64,000 bases of DNA, taken from positions 1 through 64,000 of the forward strand of contig VGXL01000003.1 in NCBI GenBank assembly GCA_016873315.1, read 5' to 3'. Positions within the stretch are counted from its first letter, which is position 1. Each line of letters starts with the position of its first letter. This document shows positions 8,301 through 15,719 of this stretch, piece after piece. The notes beneath the pieces are model-generated. The model did no database searches. It was not told the DNA's origin and worked only from the letters and a program-made list of their open reading frames with translations. A program made the translations under genes and the position numbers. The DNA is from Phycisphaerae bacterium (lineage in GTDB: Bacteria > Planctomycetota > Phycisphaerae > Phycisphaerales > SM1A02).

Positions 8301-8410
8301 CGCTGGTGCCGACCGGGCAAGCGGCGCCCACGCGCGCTGCGTCGTTTCGCTGGGACATGGCGGCGGGCAAGTTGACGGTCGAAGGCGCGCAAGGCGGCAT
8401 GCGCCGCTAG
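5372..8410 (+). CDS. giant LptC/OstA-like lipopolysaccharide-transport protein
   Basis: A 1012-residue protein with an N-terminal membrane anchor (about 8-28). A region resembling LptC follows (about 70-230), then several OstA/LptA-like segments of short beta strands (for example ATGGARATDG and AELRGGVTMIEG). Such folds form a groove that carries LPS across the periplasm. GTG at 5372 overlaps kdsC by 16 nt, so translation is coupled. LptC is about 190 and LptA about 180 residues in E. coli, so this looks like a fused and repeated form. The stop codon overlaps the convergent ABC-exporter stop by 4 nt. Function is inferred from position and weak sequence character, not a strong motif. Confidence 0.75.
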   Translation: MLRGLTPSRLILLGSALLISAGLLVLAAGSDRGIPRGAPRRIKDPSTLAPPASLGDDEASRAGSPADMRGGMQLDAGAWVQVAGPDGRVKQRYTADRIDPRPGQWLEMVQPRAVMHSPNGRIVALRGDRGRAHVPSKALEHGHFEGNVVVSVWMPDDEGHSRDITTEDPSVVVLAHEATFDAIRNRIDAPGEVKITSDTLQFTGDTLELVLSPDGRSIELLSIRRPLSPLVITRLPGSKAASAPVPIERGVAQPTTLTPIERGVAHGGTHLPVVHRSSAPPEPDRASRPYRLQLRDAVHITRERGGQASSMTGDQLVAYFHLEEGRTSDPLVDASGRSSDFDVVAEHLSGRGNATPVRDHAVPGSIPAFVASQVFAAVPSPSGTMTANEDAERVVVRFAGPLVMRPAVADEHPPADDHMRIELDGRPVELADLPMALRAPDVTVDMVRTTDGDQPERVLATGGARATDGTRVIEASTMDILLDGQAGGSEPRRAVLTNGVRLSDRERLASAQSADIRFTRGSDGKAQPRRAELRGGVTMIEGTRTVGAGELDLDFVEVDGAAQPVRARLRTEVRIADAMQVLWAKEVDCAFGPLDGSTGHQLTQADASSTVQLQVKDGARVFADSLQADLVRRQALLRGPGLQVVRGPVRVDQISSLRVDERERSARVDGPGRAQGFERPILADAQASAKAKAPKEPTLRKQFEATWQEQMAFQEREADGAVLELRGAVAMRAEPEPGEIDLLDARSVTVEFLPKSAPNETPSAGAKADASTTESAAGGKDLRVSKVIAVGDAQVQNQVWTMSNGRRSGDPRLVKVQGDRLEFDLVRSEVSAPGVGSVLVNNPSAAGARAASFVGPGHEGVTRFRFADGMQIKQLGGDLHRMSMRKSVEVAHAGPREGDHFTLTCDALDADLFRPTAAEAAKDEVIGFGGAAEIRTLLAQGAVFVRTSQFECECESFDYDAQKQVAVMRAAPGRLVALVPTGQAAPTRAASFRWDMAAGKLTVEGAQGGMRR
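6107..6180 (+). repeat. 39-bp in-frame duplication related to the 1081-1250 array
   Basis: CCCATCGAGCGCGGCGTGGC begins at 6107 and again at 6146, a 39-bp (13-codon) period that duplicates the peptide PIERGVA inside the LptC/OstA-like protein. The reverse complement of the 37-bp unit at 1081-1250 carries the same core, GCCCATCGAACGC plus ACGACGCCGAC. The two loci therefore share a repeat family; in the coding copy the period is a multiple of three. Confidence 0.7.
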
Positions 8411-10338
8411 GCCGGCGCGATGGCCGGCGCCGTCTGCAGCGTCACCATTCGCCTGTAGTGCTCGCTGCGATCCATGAGTTCCGCGTGGGTGCCCTGATCG
8501 TCGATGCGGCCGTCGCGGATCACGATGATGCGATCGGCGTGCTGGATCGTGCTGAGTCGGTGGGCAATCACGAAACTCGTGCGCGATCGCATGAGCGTGG
8601 CGAGCGCGACTTGGATGAAGCGTTCGCTCTCGCTGTCGAGGTTGCTCGTCGCTTCGTCGAGAATGAGGATGCGCGGATCCGCGAGCACCGCGCGCGCGAT
8701 CGCGATGCGCTGGCGCTGGCCTCCGGAGAGCCGCACGCCGCGCTCACCGATGATGGTGGCGTAGCGGTCTGGCATCTCCTCGATGAAACGGTCGGCGAAG
8801 GCGATCCGTGCGGCCTCGCGGATCGCTTCGTCCGAGGCATCTCGCCGCGCATAGGCGATGTTCTGGGCGACGGTGCCGTCGAAGAGAAAGACATCCTGCT
8901 CGACGATTCCCAGCAACTGGCGGTAGCCAGACAACTTCAGGTCGCGCAGGTCGGTGCCATCGAGCAGAATCGCACCATCGGTGGGGTCGCTGAAGCGGGC
9001 GATGAGGTTGCAGAGCGTGGTCTTGCCGCTGCCGCTTGCACCGACCAAGGCCACCACCTGACCCGGCTCGGCGACCAGACTCACGCCGCGCAACACCTCG
9101 CGCTCGGCGCCGGGGTAGCGGAAGCGAACATCGCGGATCTCCACCCGGCCGCGAACCAGACTGCGCTCGGGAGCAACGGCTCCAGCCCGATCGGGCAATT
9201 CCGACGGTTCTGCGACCAAGTCGAGCACGCGATCGAGCCCAGCGAGGCTGGCCTGGAAGTTGGTGGCACTCGTAGCAAGGGCCTCGAGGGGTCCAAGGAG
9301 CATCACGAGGTAGGTGAGGAACAGGATGAGGTCGCCGGTCGTGAGCACGCCCTGGAGCACCTGCGTGCCGCCGTACCACAGCAACAGCGCGCTGGCCACC
9401 GGGATCATGATTTCCCATGCGGCCTCGATCCCGCGCGACCACCACCAGACATGGATCTCCTGCCGCGCCATGAGATGCGATCCTTCCGCGTAGCGGCCAC
9501 GCTCGGCCGTGGTGCGTGCGAACCCACGCACGACGCGGATCCCGCTGAAGGTCTCGGTGGCATGTCCATCGATCCCGTCCCGCGTGACCTTGATGTCGCG
9601 GTGCAGTGGCCGGATCCTGGCGATCCAGGTCCGGTGCGTGAACCAAACCATCGGCAGGAGCAGCAGGCTTCCCAGGAGCAAGCGCCAGTCGGTCCACGCC
9701 AGCACCGCCAAGCTGCCCACCACTTGGATGATCGCGCGCCACGGGTTGTAGACCATTGAAAAGACAAGATCGCCCACACCGCCAGCGTCCTCGCGCAGCA
9801 TGCTGACCAGACCACCGGACTTCAGCGAGTGCAATCGGTGCAGCGGCAGGTCTGCTGCGTGTGCGAAGGCCAAGCGTCGCACGGCGTTCTGCACGCGCTT
9901 GACCGTTCGCGTGGCCATCCATCGACCCCAAAGGCCGACCACCAGGCGAAGCACGGTGAGCGCCACCATGCCGATGGCCAGGGCCACCAGCAACCCGCGC
10001 GGCGTGTCGAGCGTGGACCATGACTCTGGAAAGAGCCTGCGAAGCGAAGGATTCAGGGGCGCACCGCCGAAGACATTGTCGATGGCGAACTTCGTTGCTG
10101 CGGGCGGGACCAGGCCAAGCAGCGTGCTCACGGTCAGCGTGCCCAAGGCGAGCGCGAGCGCGCGGCGATTGGGCCCGAGCAAGCGAAGGAACTCCCACAG
10201 CAACGCACCGAAGCCACGGGATCGATGAAGGCTGCGCTCCGTGCCGTGCTTGGACACCACTGAGCCGTCGCGGCGCAGACGCGCGAAGCGCTCGCGCAAC
10301 GCGGCGCGGTAGTCCTGGTAGCGGCGGCGGCTGCTCAT
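8407..10338 (-). CDS. MsbA-like ABC exporter (fused permease and ATPase)
   Basis: A 643-residue half-transporter: a cytoplasmic N-terminus, six predicted membrane helices (about 58-345), then an ATPase domain. Walker A is GASGSGKT (433-440), Q-loop Q481, signature LSGGQ (537-541), Walker B ILILDE (557-562) and H-loop H593. Homodimers of this type flip lipids or drugs outward. The neighbouring kdsC, LptC/OstA-like and lpxL-like genes make lipid A/LPS the favoured substrate, but this is inference. A TAGCAT box lies 15 nt upstream of the ATG. The 3' end overlaps the opposing gene by 4 nt. Confidence 0.88.
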   Translation of the reverse strand: MSSRRRYQDYRAALRERFARLRRDGSVVSKHGTERSLHRSRGFGALLWEFLRLLGPNRRALALALGTLTVSTLLGLVPPAATKFAIDNVFGGAPLNPSLRRLFPESWSTLDTPRGLLVALAIGMVALTVLRLVVGLWGRWMATRTVKRVQNAVRRLAFAHAADLPLHRLHSLKSGGLVSMLREDAGGVGDLVFSMVYNPWRAIIQVVGSLAVLAWTDWRLLLGSLLLLPMVWFTHRTWIARIRPLHRDIKVTRDGIDGHATETFSGIRVVRGFARTTAERGRYAEGSHLMARQEIHVWWWSRGIEAAWEIMIPVASALLLWYGGTQVLQGVLTTGDLILFLTYLVMLLGPLEALATSATNFQASLAGLDRVLDLVAEPSELPDRAGAVAPERSLVRGRVEIRDVRFRYPGAEREVLRGVSLVAEPGQVVALVGASGSGKTTLCNLIARFSDPTDGAILLDGTDLRDLKLSGYRQLLGIVEQDVFLFDGTVAQNIAYARRDASDEAIREAARIAFADRFIEEMPDRYATIIGERGVRLSGGQRQRIAIARAVLADPRILILDEATSNLDSESERFIQVALATLMRSRTSFVIAHRLSTIQHADRIIVIRDGRIDDQGTHAELMDRSEHYRRMVTLQTAPAIAPA

Positions 10339-10381
10339 GTGCGGTACCGGGCCATGCTAGGGGGGCAGTACAGTGCTCCTC

Positions 10382-11632
10382 ATGAGCCATCCACTGGTCT
10401 TCGTACTTTCGGGTTGCATGCTCGCCGCGTCGTTCCTTGGCTTTGCGCAATCCGCCACCGGCACGGATCGCAGCTCGAAGTCATCCTCGATGACGCAGCA
10501 GGGATCGGACGGACCTCGTCGCGACACCGATGCGAAGCAGGGCGCGGAGCAGCAGCCCAAGGCCAAGCGTCCACCCGGCGTCTACTACGGCTTCAAGCAA
10601 GCGCCGGCCAAGAAGAAGGGCGCCGTTCGTCTGGCGGCCTACAACGTCGAGAACCTCTTCGACGGCGAGGATGATCCGAAACTCAGCGGCGACGTCGATG
10701 ACCTGCAGGAACGCACGAGCGAGGATCGGCTGCAGGCGCTCGCGAAGGCGATCAAGGAGCTCGATGCAGACATCTTGGCACTTGAAGAGGTCGAGAGCGA
10801 AGAGTGCCTGCGTTGGTTCCGTGACACCTACCTCAAGGACATGGGCTACGAGCATCTGGCGAGCAAGGATGTGGGCTATGCACGCGGCGTCGAGCAGTCG
10901 ATTCTGAGCCGCTTCCCCATCGAGTCGGTCGAGGTGCGGCCGGACGAGGATCTGTCGGATGTGAAGCGCGATGGCAAGGGCTTTGCTGAGAAGCCGACCA
11001 AGCCCGGCGCCGAACAGGGGCAGCGATTCCAACGGAGTCCGTTGATCGCGGATGTGCGCGTCGCGCCCGACTACTCGCTCCGCGTGATTGTGGTGCACCA
11101 CAAGGCGGGTGGACTGGACTTCGCTTACCAGCGCGAGGCCGAGGCGCTTCAGGTCATGGAGTGGGTCAAGGAAGCACAGGCCAAGGACGAGCACATCAAT
11201 CTGGTCGTGTTGGGCGACTTCAACGCGCAGCCGAGCCACAAGACGGCCAAGGTCTATACCGAAGGCGGACTCGTCGGTGCGTATGACTTCCGCGACCGTT
11301 CGCGCAAGGACATGAAGGACGCGTACACCACGCACGCTTCGGGCCGCCCGATCGACTACATCATGGCGTCACCTGGCCTGAGCGAGGACTTCGTCAACAG
11401 TTCGTTCTTTGTGCTCGGCACGATGCATGCCGGCGATGACTACGACTGGCGCAAGGGCGAAGAGCCCCCCAAGGGCTACGCCAGCGACCACTATCCGATT
11501 GCGATCGATTTCACGCCTGATGATGCGGAACTTGCCGAGGGCGGCAAGGGAAAGCCCGCGTCGAAGGGTTCGTCGAAGTCGTCATCCAAGTCGTCCAAGT
11601 CGTCCAAGCCCAACGCTGACGACGACGACTGA
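10382..11632 (+). CDS. secreted endonuclease/exonuclease/phosphatase-family protein
   Basis: About 416 residues. A signal peptide (1-23) is followed by a linker and an EEP domain. The motifs are YNVENLF (N88), LALEEVES (metal-binding Glu near 135-136), VVHHKAGG, LGDFNAQP and SDHYPI, the metal and catalytic set of the DNase I-like fold. The substrate could be nucleic acid or a phosphoester. The C-terminus is a 35-residue Ser/Lys tail (repeats of SSK) ending in four Asp, perhaps a surface- or DNA-binding extension. ATG at 10382 is preferred over GTG 9 nt upstream. TACAGT at 10369-10374 lies 7 nt before it. trpB converges on it. Confidence 0.85.
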   Translation: MSHPLVFVLSGCMLAASFLGFAQSATGTDRSSKSSSMTQQGSDGPRRDTDAKQGAEQQPKAKRPPGVYYGFKQAPAKKKGAVRLAAYNVENLFDGEDDPKLSGDVDDLQERTSEDRLQALAKAIKELDADILALEEVESEECLRWFRDTYLKDMGYEHLASKDVGYARGVEQSILSRFPIESVEVRPDEDLSDVKRDGKGFAEKPTKPGAEQGQRFQRSPLIADVRVAPDYSLRVIVVHHKAGGLDFAYQREAEALQVMEWVKEAQAKDEHINLVVLGDFNAQPSHKTAKVYTEGGLVGAYDFRDRSRKDMKDAYTTHASGRPIDYIMASPGLSEDFVNSSFFVLGTMHAGDDYDWRKGEEPPKGYASDHYPIAIDFTPDDAELAEGGKGKPASKGSSKSSSKSSKSSKPNADDDD

Positions 11633-11654
11633 TCGACGCGCCGTGGGCGCCGAA

Positions 11655-11687
11655 CTCTGGCTCAGCTCTGGCTCAGCTCTGGCTCAT
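11655..11687. repeat. 11-bp triplicate at the 3' end of trpB
   Basis: CTCTGGCTCAG occurs at 11655-11665 and 11666-11676, with a third copy (last base changed) at 11677-11687. The trpB stop codon (11673-11675) is inside the second copy, so the duplication generated or re-created the gene end. Confidence 0.9.
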
Positions 11688-12875
11688 GCCGAGCAGTCGC
11701 ATGGCTTCAACGACATCCTTGTCGCCGCGACCGCTCACATTGATGACGACCAGCTGATCGGGTCGCATCGAGCGCGCTGCGGTGACCGCCGCGTGCACGG
11801 CGTGGCTGGTTTCCAAGGCCGGAATGATCCCTTCGAGCCGCGCCAACAATTGGAACGCTTCGAGAGCCTGCGCATCCGTGACGGCGGTGTAGCGGACGCG
11901 GCCAGCGTCCTTCCAGTGCGAATGCTCAGGGCCGACGCCCGGATAGTCGAGCCCCGCGCTGCAGGAGTGCACATCCGCCGTCTGGCCATCGCCATCCTGC
12001 AGGACATACGAGAGCGATCCGTGCAGGACGCCCGGCGTGCCGTGCGACAGCGGCGCGGCGTGATCGCCCGCACCCGGACCGCGGCCGCCAGCCTCGACCC
12101 CGAGCAGACCGACCGTCGCATCCCCAACGAACGGTGCGAAGATCCCCGCTGCATTGCTACCACCGCCCACGCACGCGACGACGAGATCCGGAAGCTTGCC
12201 GAGCGCCGTGAGCGACTGAGCGCGGCATTCGGTGCCAATGACCGACTGAAAGTCACGCACCATCAGCGGGAAGGGATGCGGGCCGACGACGCTGCCGATG
12301 ATGTAGTGCGTGCGGCCGACGCTGCCCATCCAGTCGCGCATGGCTTCGTTGGTGGCGTCCTTGAGCGTGCGGCTGCCGCTGGTCACTTCGTTCACGCGGG
12401 CACCCATCAATCGCATGCGGAAGACATTCAGCGCCTGGCGCCGCACATCCTCGGCGCCCATGTAGACCTCGCAGGGAAGGCCGAAGCGAGCACAGGCCGT
12501 GGCTGTGGCGACGCCGTGCTGTCCTGCACCGGTCTCGGCGATGATGCGTGACTTGCCCATGCGTCGAGCGAGCAGCACCTGCCCGAGCGTGTTGTTGATC
12601 TTGTGCGCACCGGTGTGGGCCAGATCCTCGCGCTTGAGCCAAATCTGCGCGCCGCCAGCGTGCTCCGTGAGCCGGGGGGCGTGGCAGAACGCAGTGGGAC
12701 GACCGACGAAATCGCGCAACAGGTCAGCGAGTTCCGCTTGAAACATGGGGTCAGATCGCGCGGCCAAGTAGGCGGTCTCGAGTTCGTCGAGTGCGGCCAC
12801 CAAGGTCTCGGGGACATATCGCCCACCGAACACGCCGAAACGGCCGAGCACGGGATCAGGTGGTGCCGAGGTCAT
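11673..12875 (-). CDS. trpB: tryptophan synthase beta chain
   Basis: 400 residues, full length for TrpB, which joins indole and L-serine to tryptophan with pyridoxal phosphate. K92 in GAHKINN forms the Schiff base, E114 in AETGAGQHG is catalytic, and [10 protein letters not shown] binds the cofactor phosphate. The start is the ATG at 12875, which overlaps the pssA stop as ATGA; a longer upstream frame is antisense noise within pssA. No trpA or other trp gene is nearby. It is the last gene of a five-gene coupled operon and sits with phospholipid genes, an unusual location. Confidence 0.95.
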   Translation of the reverse strand: MTSAPPDPVLGRFGVFGGRYVPETLVAALDELETAYLAARSDPMFQAELADLLRDFVGRPTAFCHAPRLTEHAGGAQIWLKREDLAHTGAHKINNTLGQVLLARRMGKSRIIAETGAGQHGVATATACARFGLPCEVYMGAEDVRRQALNVFRMRLMGARVNEVTSGSRTLKDATNEAMRDWMGSVGRTHYIIGSVVGPHPFPLMVRDFQSVIGTECRAQSLTALGKLPDLVVACVGGGSNAAGIFAPFVGDATVGLLGVEAGGRGPGAGDHAAPLSHGTPGVLHGSLSYVLQDGDGQTADVHSCSAGLDYPGVGPEHSHWKDAGRVRYTAVTDAQALEAFQLLARLEGIIPALETSHAVHAAVTAARSMRPDQLVVINVSGRGDKDVVEAMRLLGMSQS

Positions 12876-13807
12876 GTGGAAGGGGGTGGAGCCGCATTGG
12901 TCCGGCGGCGCATGAGCGCACCGATGGGGCCCGACAACGCGTAGATCGTGAAGACCGCGGCCATCGTCGGATGGAACCAGACGATCGCGAAGGCCAGCGG
13001 CAGCACCAGTCGCACCGCGAACGCAAAGTCCTTGCGGCCCTTCAGGTAGCGGTTGACCAGATGCGCGTAACGGATTCGGCTCACCATGCCAACGCCGCAC
13101 GCGAGCGTGACCAACGGAATGACCAGACTGTTGATGCGTTCGAACGAATCCGGTGCGGCTTCCTTGTAGTCGATGAACAGCATGTGCTGGTGCAGGATGA
13201 TCAGACTGGCGACGGCGCCACCCGCCCCAGGGCTGGGCAGTCCTGCGAACCAACGATGGTCGTCTTCCTTCGGCGAGGCGCTCTCGACATTGAAGCGCGC
13301 GAGGCGGAGCGCGGTGCAGCAGACATAGAACGCCGCAATGATCCAGACGGCCTTGATGTAGATGCTGTCCGCATCGGGGCCGAGGATGCCCGTGTAGTTG
13401 CTCGGACCGTAATAGTGGCTGACGAGCCGCAGCATCATGAATGCGGGCGCCACACCAAAGGTCACGATGTCGGCCAGTGAATCGAGTTGGGCGCCGAAAC
13501 TGCTGGCCGATCGTGTGAGTCGCGCCGCGAAGCCATCGATCCCATCGAAGAACATGCCCACAAAGATCAGCGTTCCGGCCACGGTCAGCGTGTTCCAGCC
13601 GAAGATGGATGTGGGCTCAATGGGCTTGGCCACGAAGTGGATCGCCGCGAAGCCGCACATCAGGTTGCCCAGCGTGAGCAGGGTCGGCAACGCGCGGACG
13701 ACGGACGCGCGATCGTGGCTGCGCTGGCGACGAAGTCGGAGTCGGCGCGTCGAGCGCGGAGGCGTAGCGCTGGCGCGCTCGGAGTCGATGGGGTTGGGCT
13801 CGTTCAC
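12872..13807 (-). CDS. pssA: CDP-diacylglycerol-serine O-phosphatidyltransferase
   Basis: A 311-residue integral membrane enzyme making phosphatidylserine from CDP-diacylglycerol and L-serine. The CDP-alcohol phosphatidyltransferase signature is complete: D88-x2-D91-G92-x2-A95-R96-x8-G105-x3-D109-x3-D113. About six to eight hydrophobic helices follow a basic, disordered N-terminus of some 35 residues. It overlaps both neighbours by 4 nt (ATGA): the lipoprotein upstream and trpB downstream. No phosphatidylserine decarboxylase gene is seen next to it. Confidence 0.92.
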   Translation of the reverse strand: MNEPNPIDSERASATPPRSTRRLRLRRQRSHDRASVVRALPTLLTLGNLMCGFAAIHFVAKPIEPTSIFGWNTLTVAGTLIFVGMFFDGIDGFAARLTRSASSFGAQLDSLADIVTFGVAPAFMMLRLVSHYYGPSNYTGILGPDADSIYIKAVWIIAAFYVCCTALRLARFNVESASPKEDDHRWFAGLPSPGAGGAVASLIILHQHMLFIDYKEAAPDSFERINSLVIPLVTLACGVGMVSRIRYAHLVNRYLKGRKDFAFAVRLVLPLAFAIVWFHPTMAAVFTIYALSGPIGALMRRRTNAAPPPST

Positions 13808-14670
13808 GGTGCGCTCGGCGTCGGTTCGCCCGATGCTACGGGCGCGGCCTCTGGAAAGAGTTGCGCAGGCAGGCTCGGCACGAGCAGGAGCAGCGTGCGG
13901 CGCGGGAGCGCTTGCGGCGCGCTGCCGTCCGAGGCCAGATCCGGCGCGAACAGCACTTCACCGATCGAGAGGGGCAGTTCAGTCGTGGGTCCAGTGCCGC
14001 CCACCGCCGATGGCGCGCACGAGGTGACGACATCGATGAATCCACGCCGAAGGGTCCACGCAGCGCCCGCGCGGCGGAACTCCCGAGCGGGATCGTCGGC
14101 GGGTTCGATCGCGGTGTGAAGCGGCACGACACCGCGCCGCTCGGGCGCCTCGGCGGGCGTGAACTCGACATGCACCACCGCTCCGTCGTGCGTCGGGATC
14201 GCCCAGCCGCGCACGAGCAGTCGCAGGTCGCGGCCGTCGAGTTGGGTGACGCTGCCGTCGACGAGCACGCGCTTCACCGACGCCGTTTGGGCCACGCAGT
14301 CACGCCAACCGATGGCCTGCTCGTGCCAGGTTCGCACATCGCTGTAGGACCCTCCGAGGATGTCAACGGCGTGCTGCAGTTCTTCGATCGGGATTCGAAC
14401 GACGACGAGGCCGCTCCGTGCGAGCCGCTCGTGATCAACCGGCGACAGGTCAGGGCACGGCTCCATCGTCGCTAGCGTCTGGTCGAGGATGAAACCCTCT
14501 TCCGGCACGGCCCATCGCATGGTGAGCAGTCCCGGGCGCTGGATCCCATCCAGCGGAGCCGCGATCGGAGCGGGCGCGCCCGTTCCAAACTCAGGTCGAT
14601 CGGTTGCGATGGGCGTGCCGCCGGTGCAGGCTCCTGTGAGGAGCGCGATCGCGGCAAGCCGACGCATCAC
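13804..14670 (-). CDS. lipoprotein, unknown function
   Basis: 288 residues with a short lipoprotein signal peptide, RRLAAIALLTGAC (lipobox LTGAC, Cys at about residue 15), so it should be acylated and exported. The mature part has no motif I recognise. It lies between the LOG gene and pssA and overlaps each by 4 nt, so it is translated with the phospholipid operon and probably works in the envelope. Confidence 0.78.
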   Translation of the reverse strand: MMRRLAAIALLTGACTGGTPIATDRPEFGTGAPAPIAAPLDGIQRPGLLTMRWAVPEEGFILDQTLATMEPCPDLSPVDHERLARSGLVVVRIPIEELQHAVDILGGSYSDVRTWHEQAIGWRDCVAQTASVKRVLVDGSVTQLDGRDLRLLVRGWAIPTHDGAVVHVEFTPAEAPERRGVVPLHTAIEPADDPAREFRRAGAAWTLRRGFIDVVTSCAPSAVGGTGPTTELPLSIGEVLFAPDLASDGSAPQALPRRTLLLLVPSLPAQLFPEAAPVASGEPTPSAP

Positions 14671-15719
14671 GCCACGGGCTCCATCGGGACATCGTTGATG
14701 CGATCGATCAGTCGGCGCAGCATCCCGAAGTCGCGGCGCGTGTGGTGGAAGACCAGCCGCGTCAGGTGCGCGTGCTCGCCGCGTTCCTCGGAGAGCGCTT
14801 CGCGCTGCTCGACCGTGCCACTGGCGAAGAGCGGTCGGAACTCAGAGGCGATCCGCTGCAGGTCGGCCGAGGGCAGGGGCGCATTGAGTCGGATGACCAG
14901 ATGGTCGCGCACATAGCGGCTCGAGTGGTAGCGCCGATAGAAGCGCAAGACTTCGTCCACTGCTTCCTGCGGAGTCTGCACGATGCGGAAGAGCGCCATG
15001 TCTTCCGGACTGATCCAGCCGTTGCGAAGGAGCTCATCGCGCACGAACTCCTGCCAGTCGTGCCAGTAGCCGCGGCTCGTGCCATCGGCATCAAGGCCTT
15101 CGACGAGCACGATCGGCATGATGTGGCTGCGACCAGTCTGGACGAGCGTCAGCGTCTCGAAGAGTTCGTCATGCGTCCCGAAGCCGCCAGGGAAGACGGC
15201 GACCGCATCGGACTGCGAGAGGAACATCAACTTTCGCGTGAAGAAGTAACGGAATTCGATGAGCTTGTCATCGCCTTGAATGATGTCGTTGGGTCTGCTC
15301 TCGAAGGGAAGTCGGATCCCAAGGCCGAAGCTCGCTTCGCGGCTGGGGCCCTCGTGGCCGGCCTTCATGATCCCGTCGCCGGCACCCGTGATGGCCATCC
15401 AACCGTGGCTGGCCATCAATCGACCGAAGTCGCGCGCGGCGAGATAGTCAGGATGTTGCGACGGCGTTCGGGCGCTGCCAAAGCTGCTCACCTTTCGCAC
15501 GCCTCGGTATTGGTTGAAGAGCCGATAGGTCCGACGCATCTCGTCGAGCGCCGTCCGCACGAGCCTCAACTGCCCAAGGTCGCCGCCATCCACGAGCAGG
15601 CCAGCGATCGACTCCACGGCCTCTTGCACCGCTCGCCACCGCGGATCGTTCTGCCCCGATGCTTCGAGGGCCCGCTGGAGTGCTGCAGTGGGATCCGGTT
15701 GTGGTCGCGGGCGCATCAT
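14667..15719 (-). CDS. LOG-family protein (Rossmann-fold nucleotide hydrolase-like)
   Basis: A 350-residue protein with the LOG core: TGAGDGIMKAGHEG (111-124), FRYFFTRKLMF (156-166) and the signature PGGFGTHDE (177-185). Family members release bases from nucleoside monophosphates (cytokinin activation or PpnN-like nucleotide cleavage). It carries extra N-terminal (about 70) and C-terminal (about 90) regions beyond the minimal 190-residue LOG domain, closer in size to PpnN-type enzymes. The substrate is unknown. Overlapped by 4 nt at both ends within the operon. Confidence 0.88.
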   Translation of the reverse strand: MMRPRPQPDPTAALQRALEASGQNDPRWRAVQEAVESIAGLLVDGGDLGQLRLVRTALDEMRRTYRLFNQYRGVRKVSSFGSARTPSQHPDYLAARDFGRLMASHGWMAITGAGDGIMKAGHEGPSREASFGLGIRLPFESRPNDIIQGDDKLIEFRYFFTRKLMFLSQSDAVAVFPGGFGTHDELFETLTLVQTGRSHIMPIVLVEGLDADGTSRGYWHDWQEFVRDELLRNGWISPEDMALFRIVQTPQEAVDEVLRFYRRYHSSRYVRDHLVIRLNAPLPSADLQRIASEFRPLFASGTVEQREALSEERGEHAHLTRLVFHHTRRDFGMLRRLIDRINDVPMEPVA

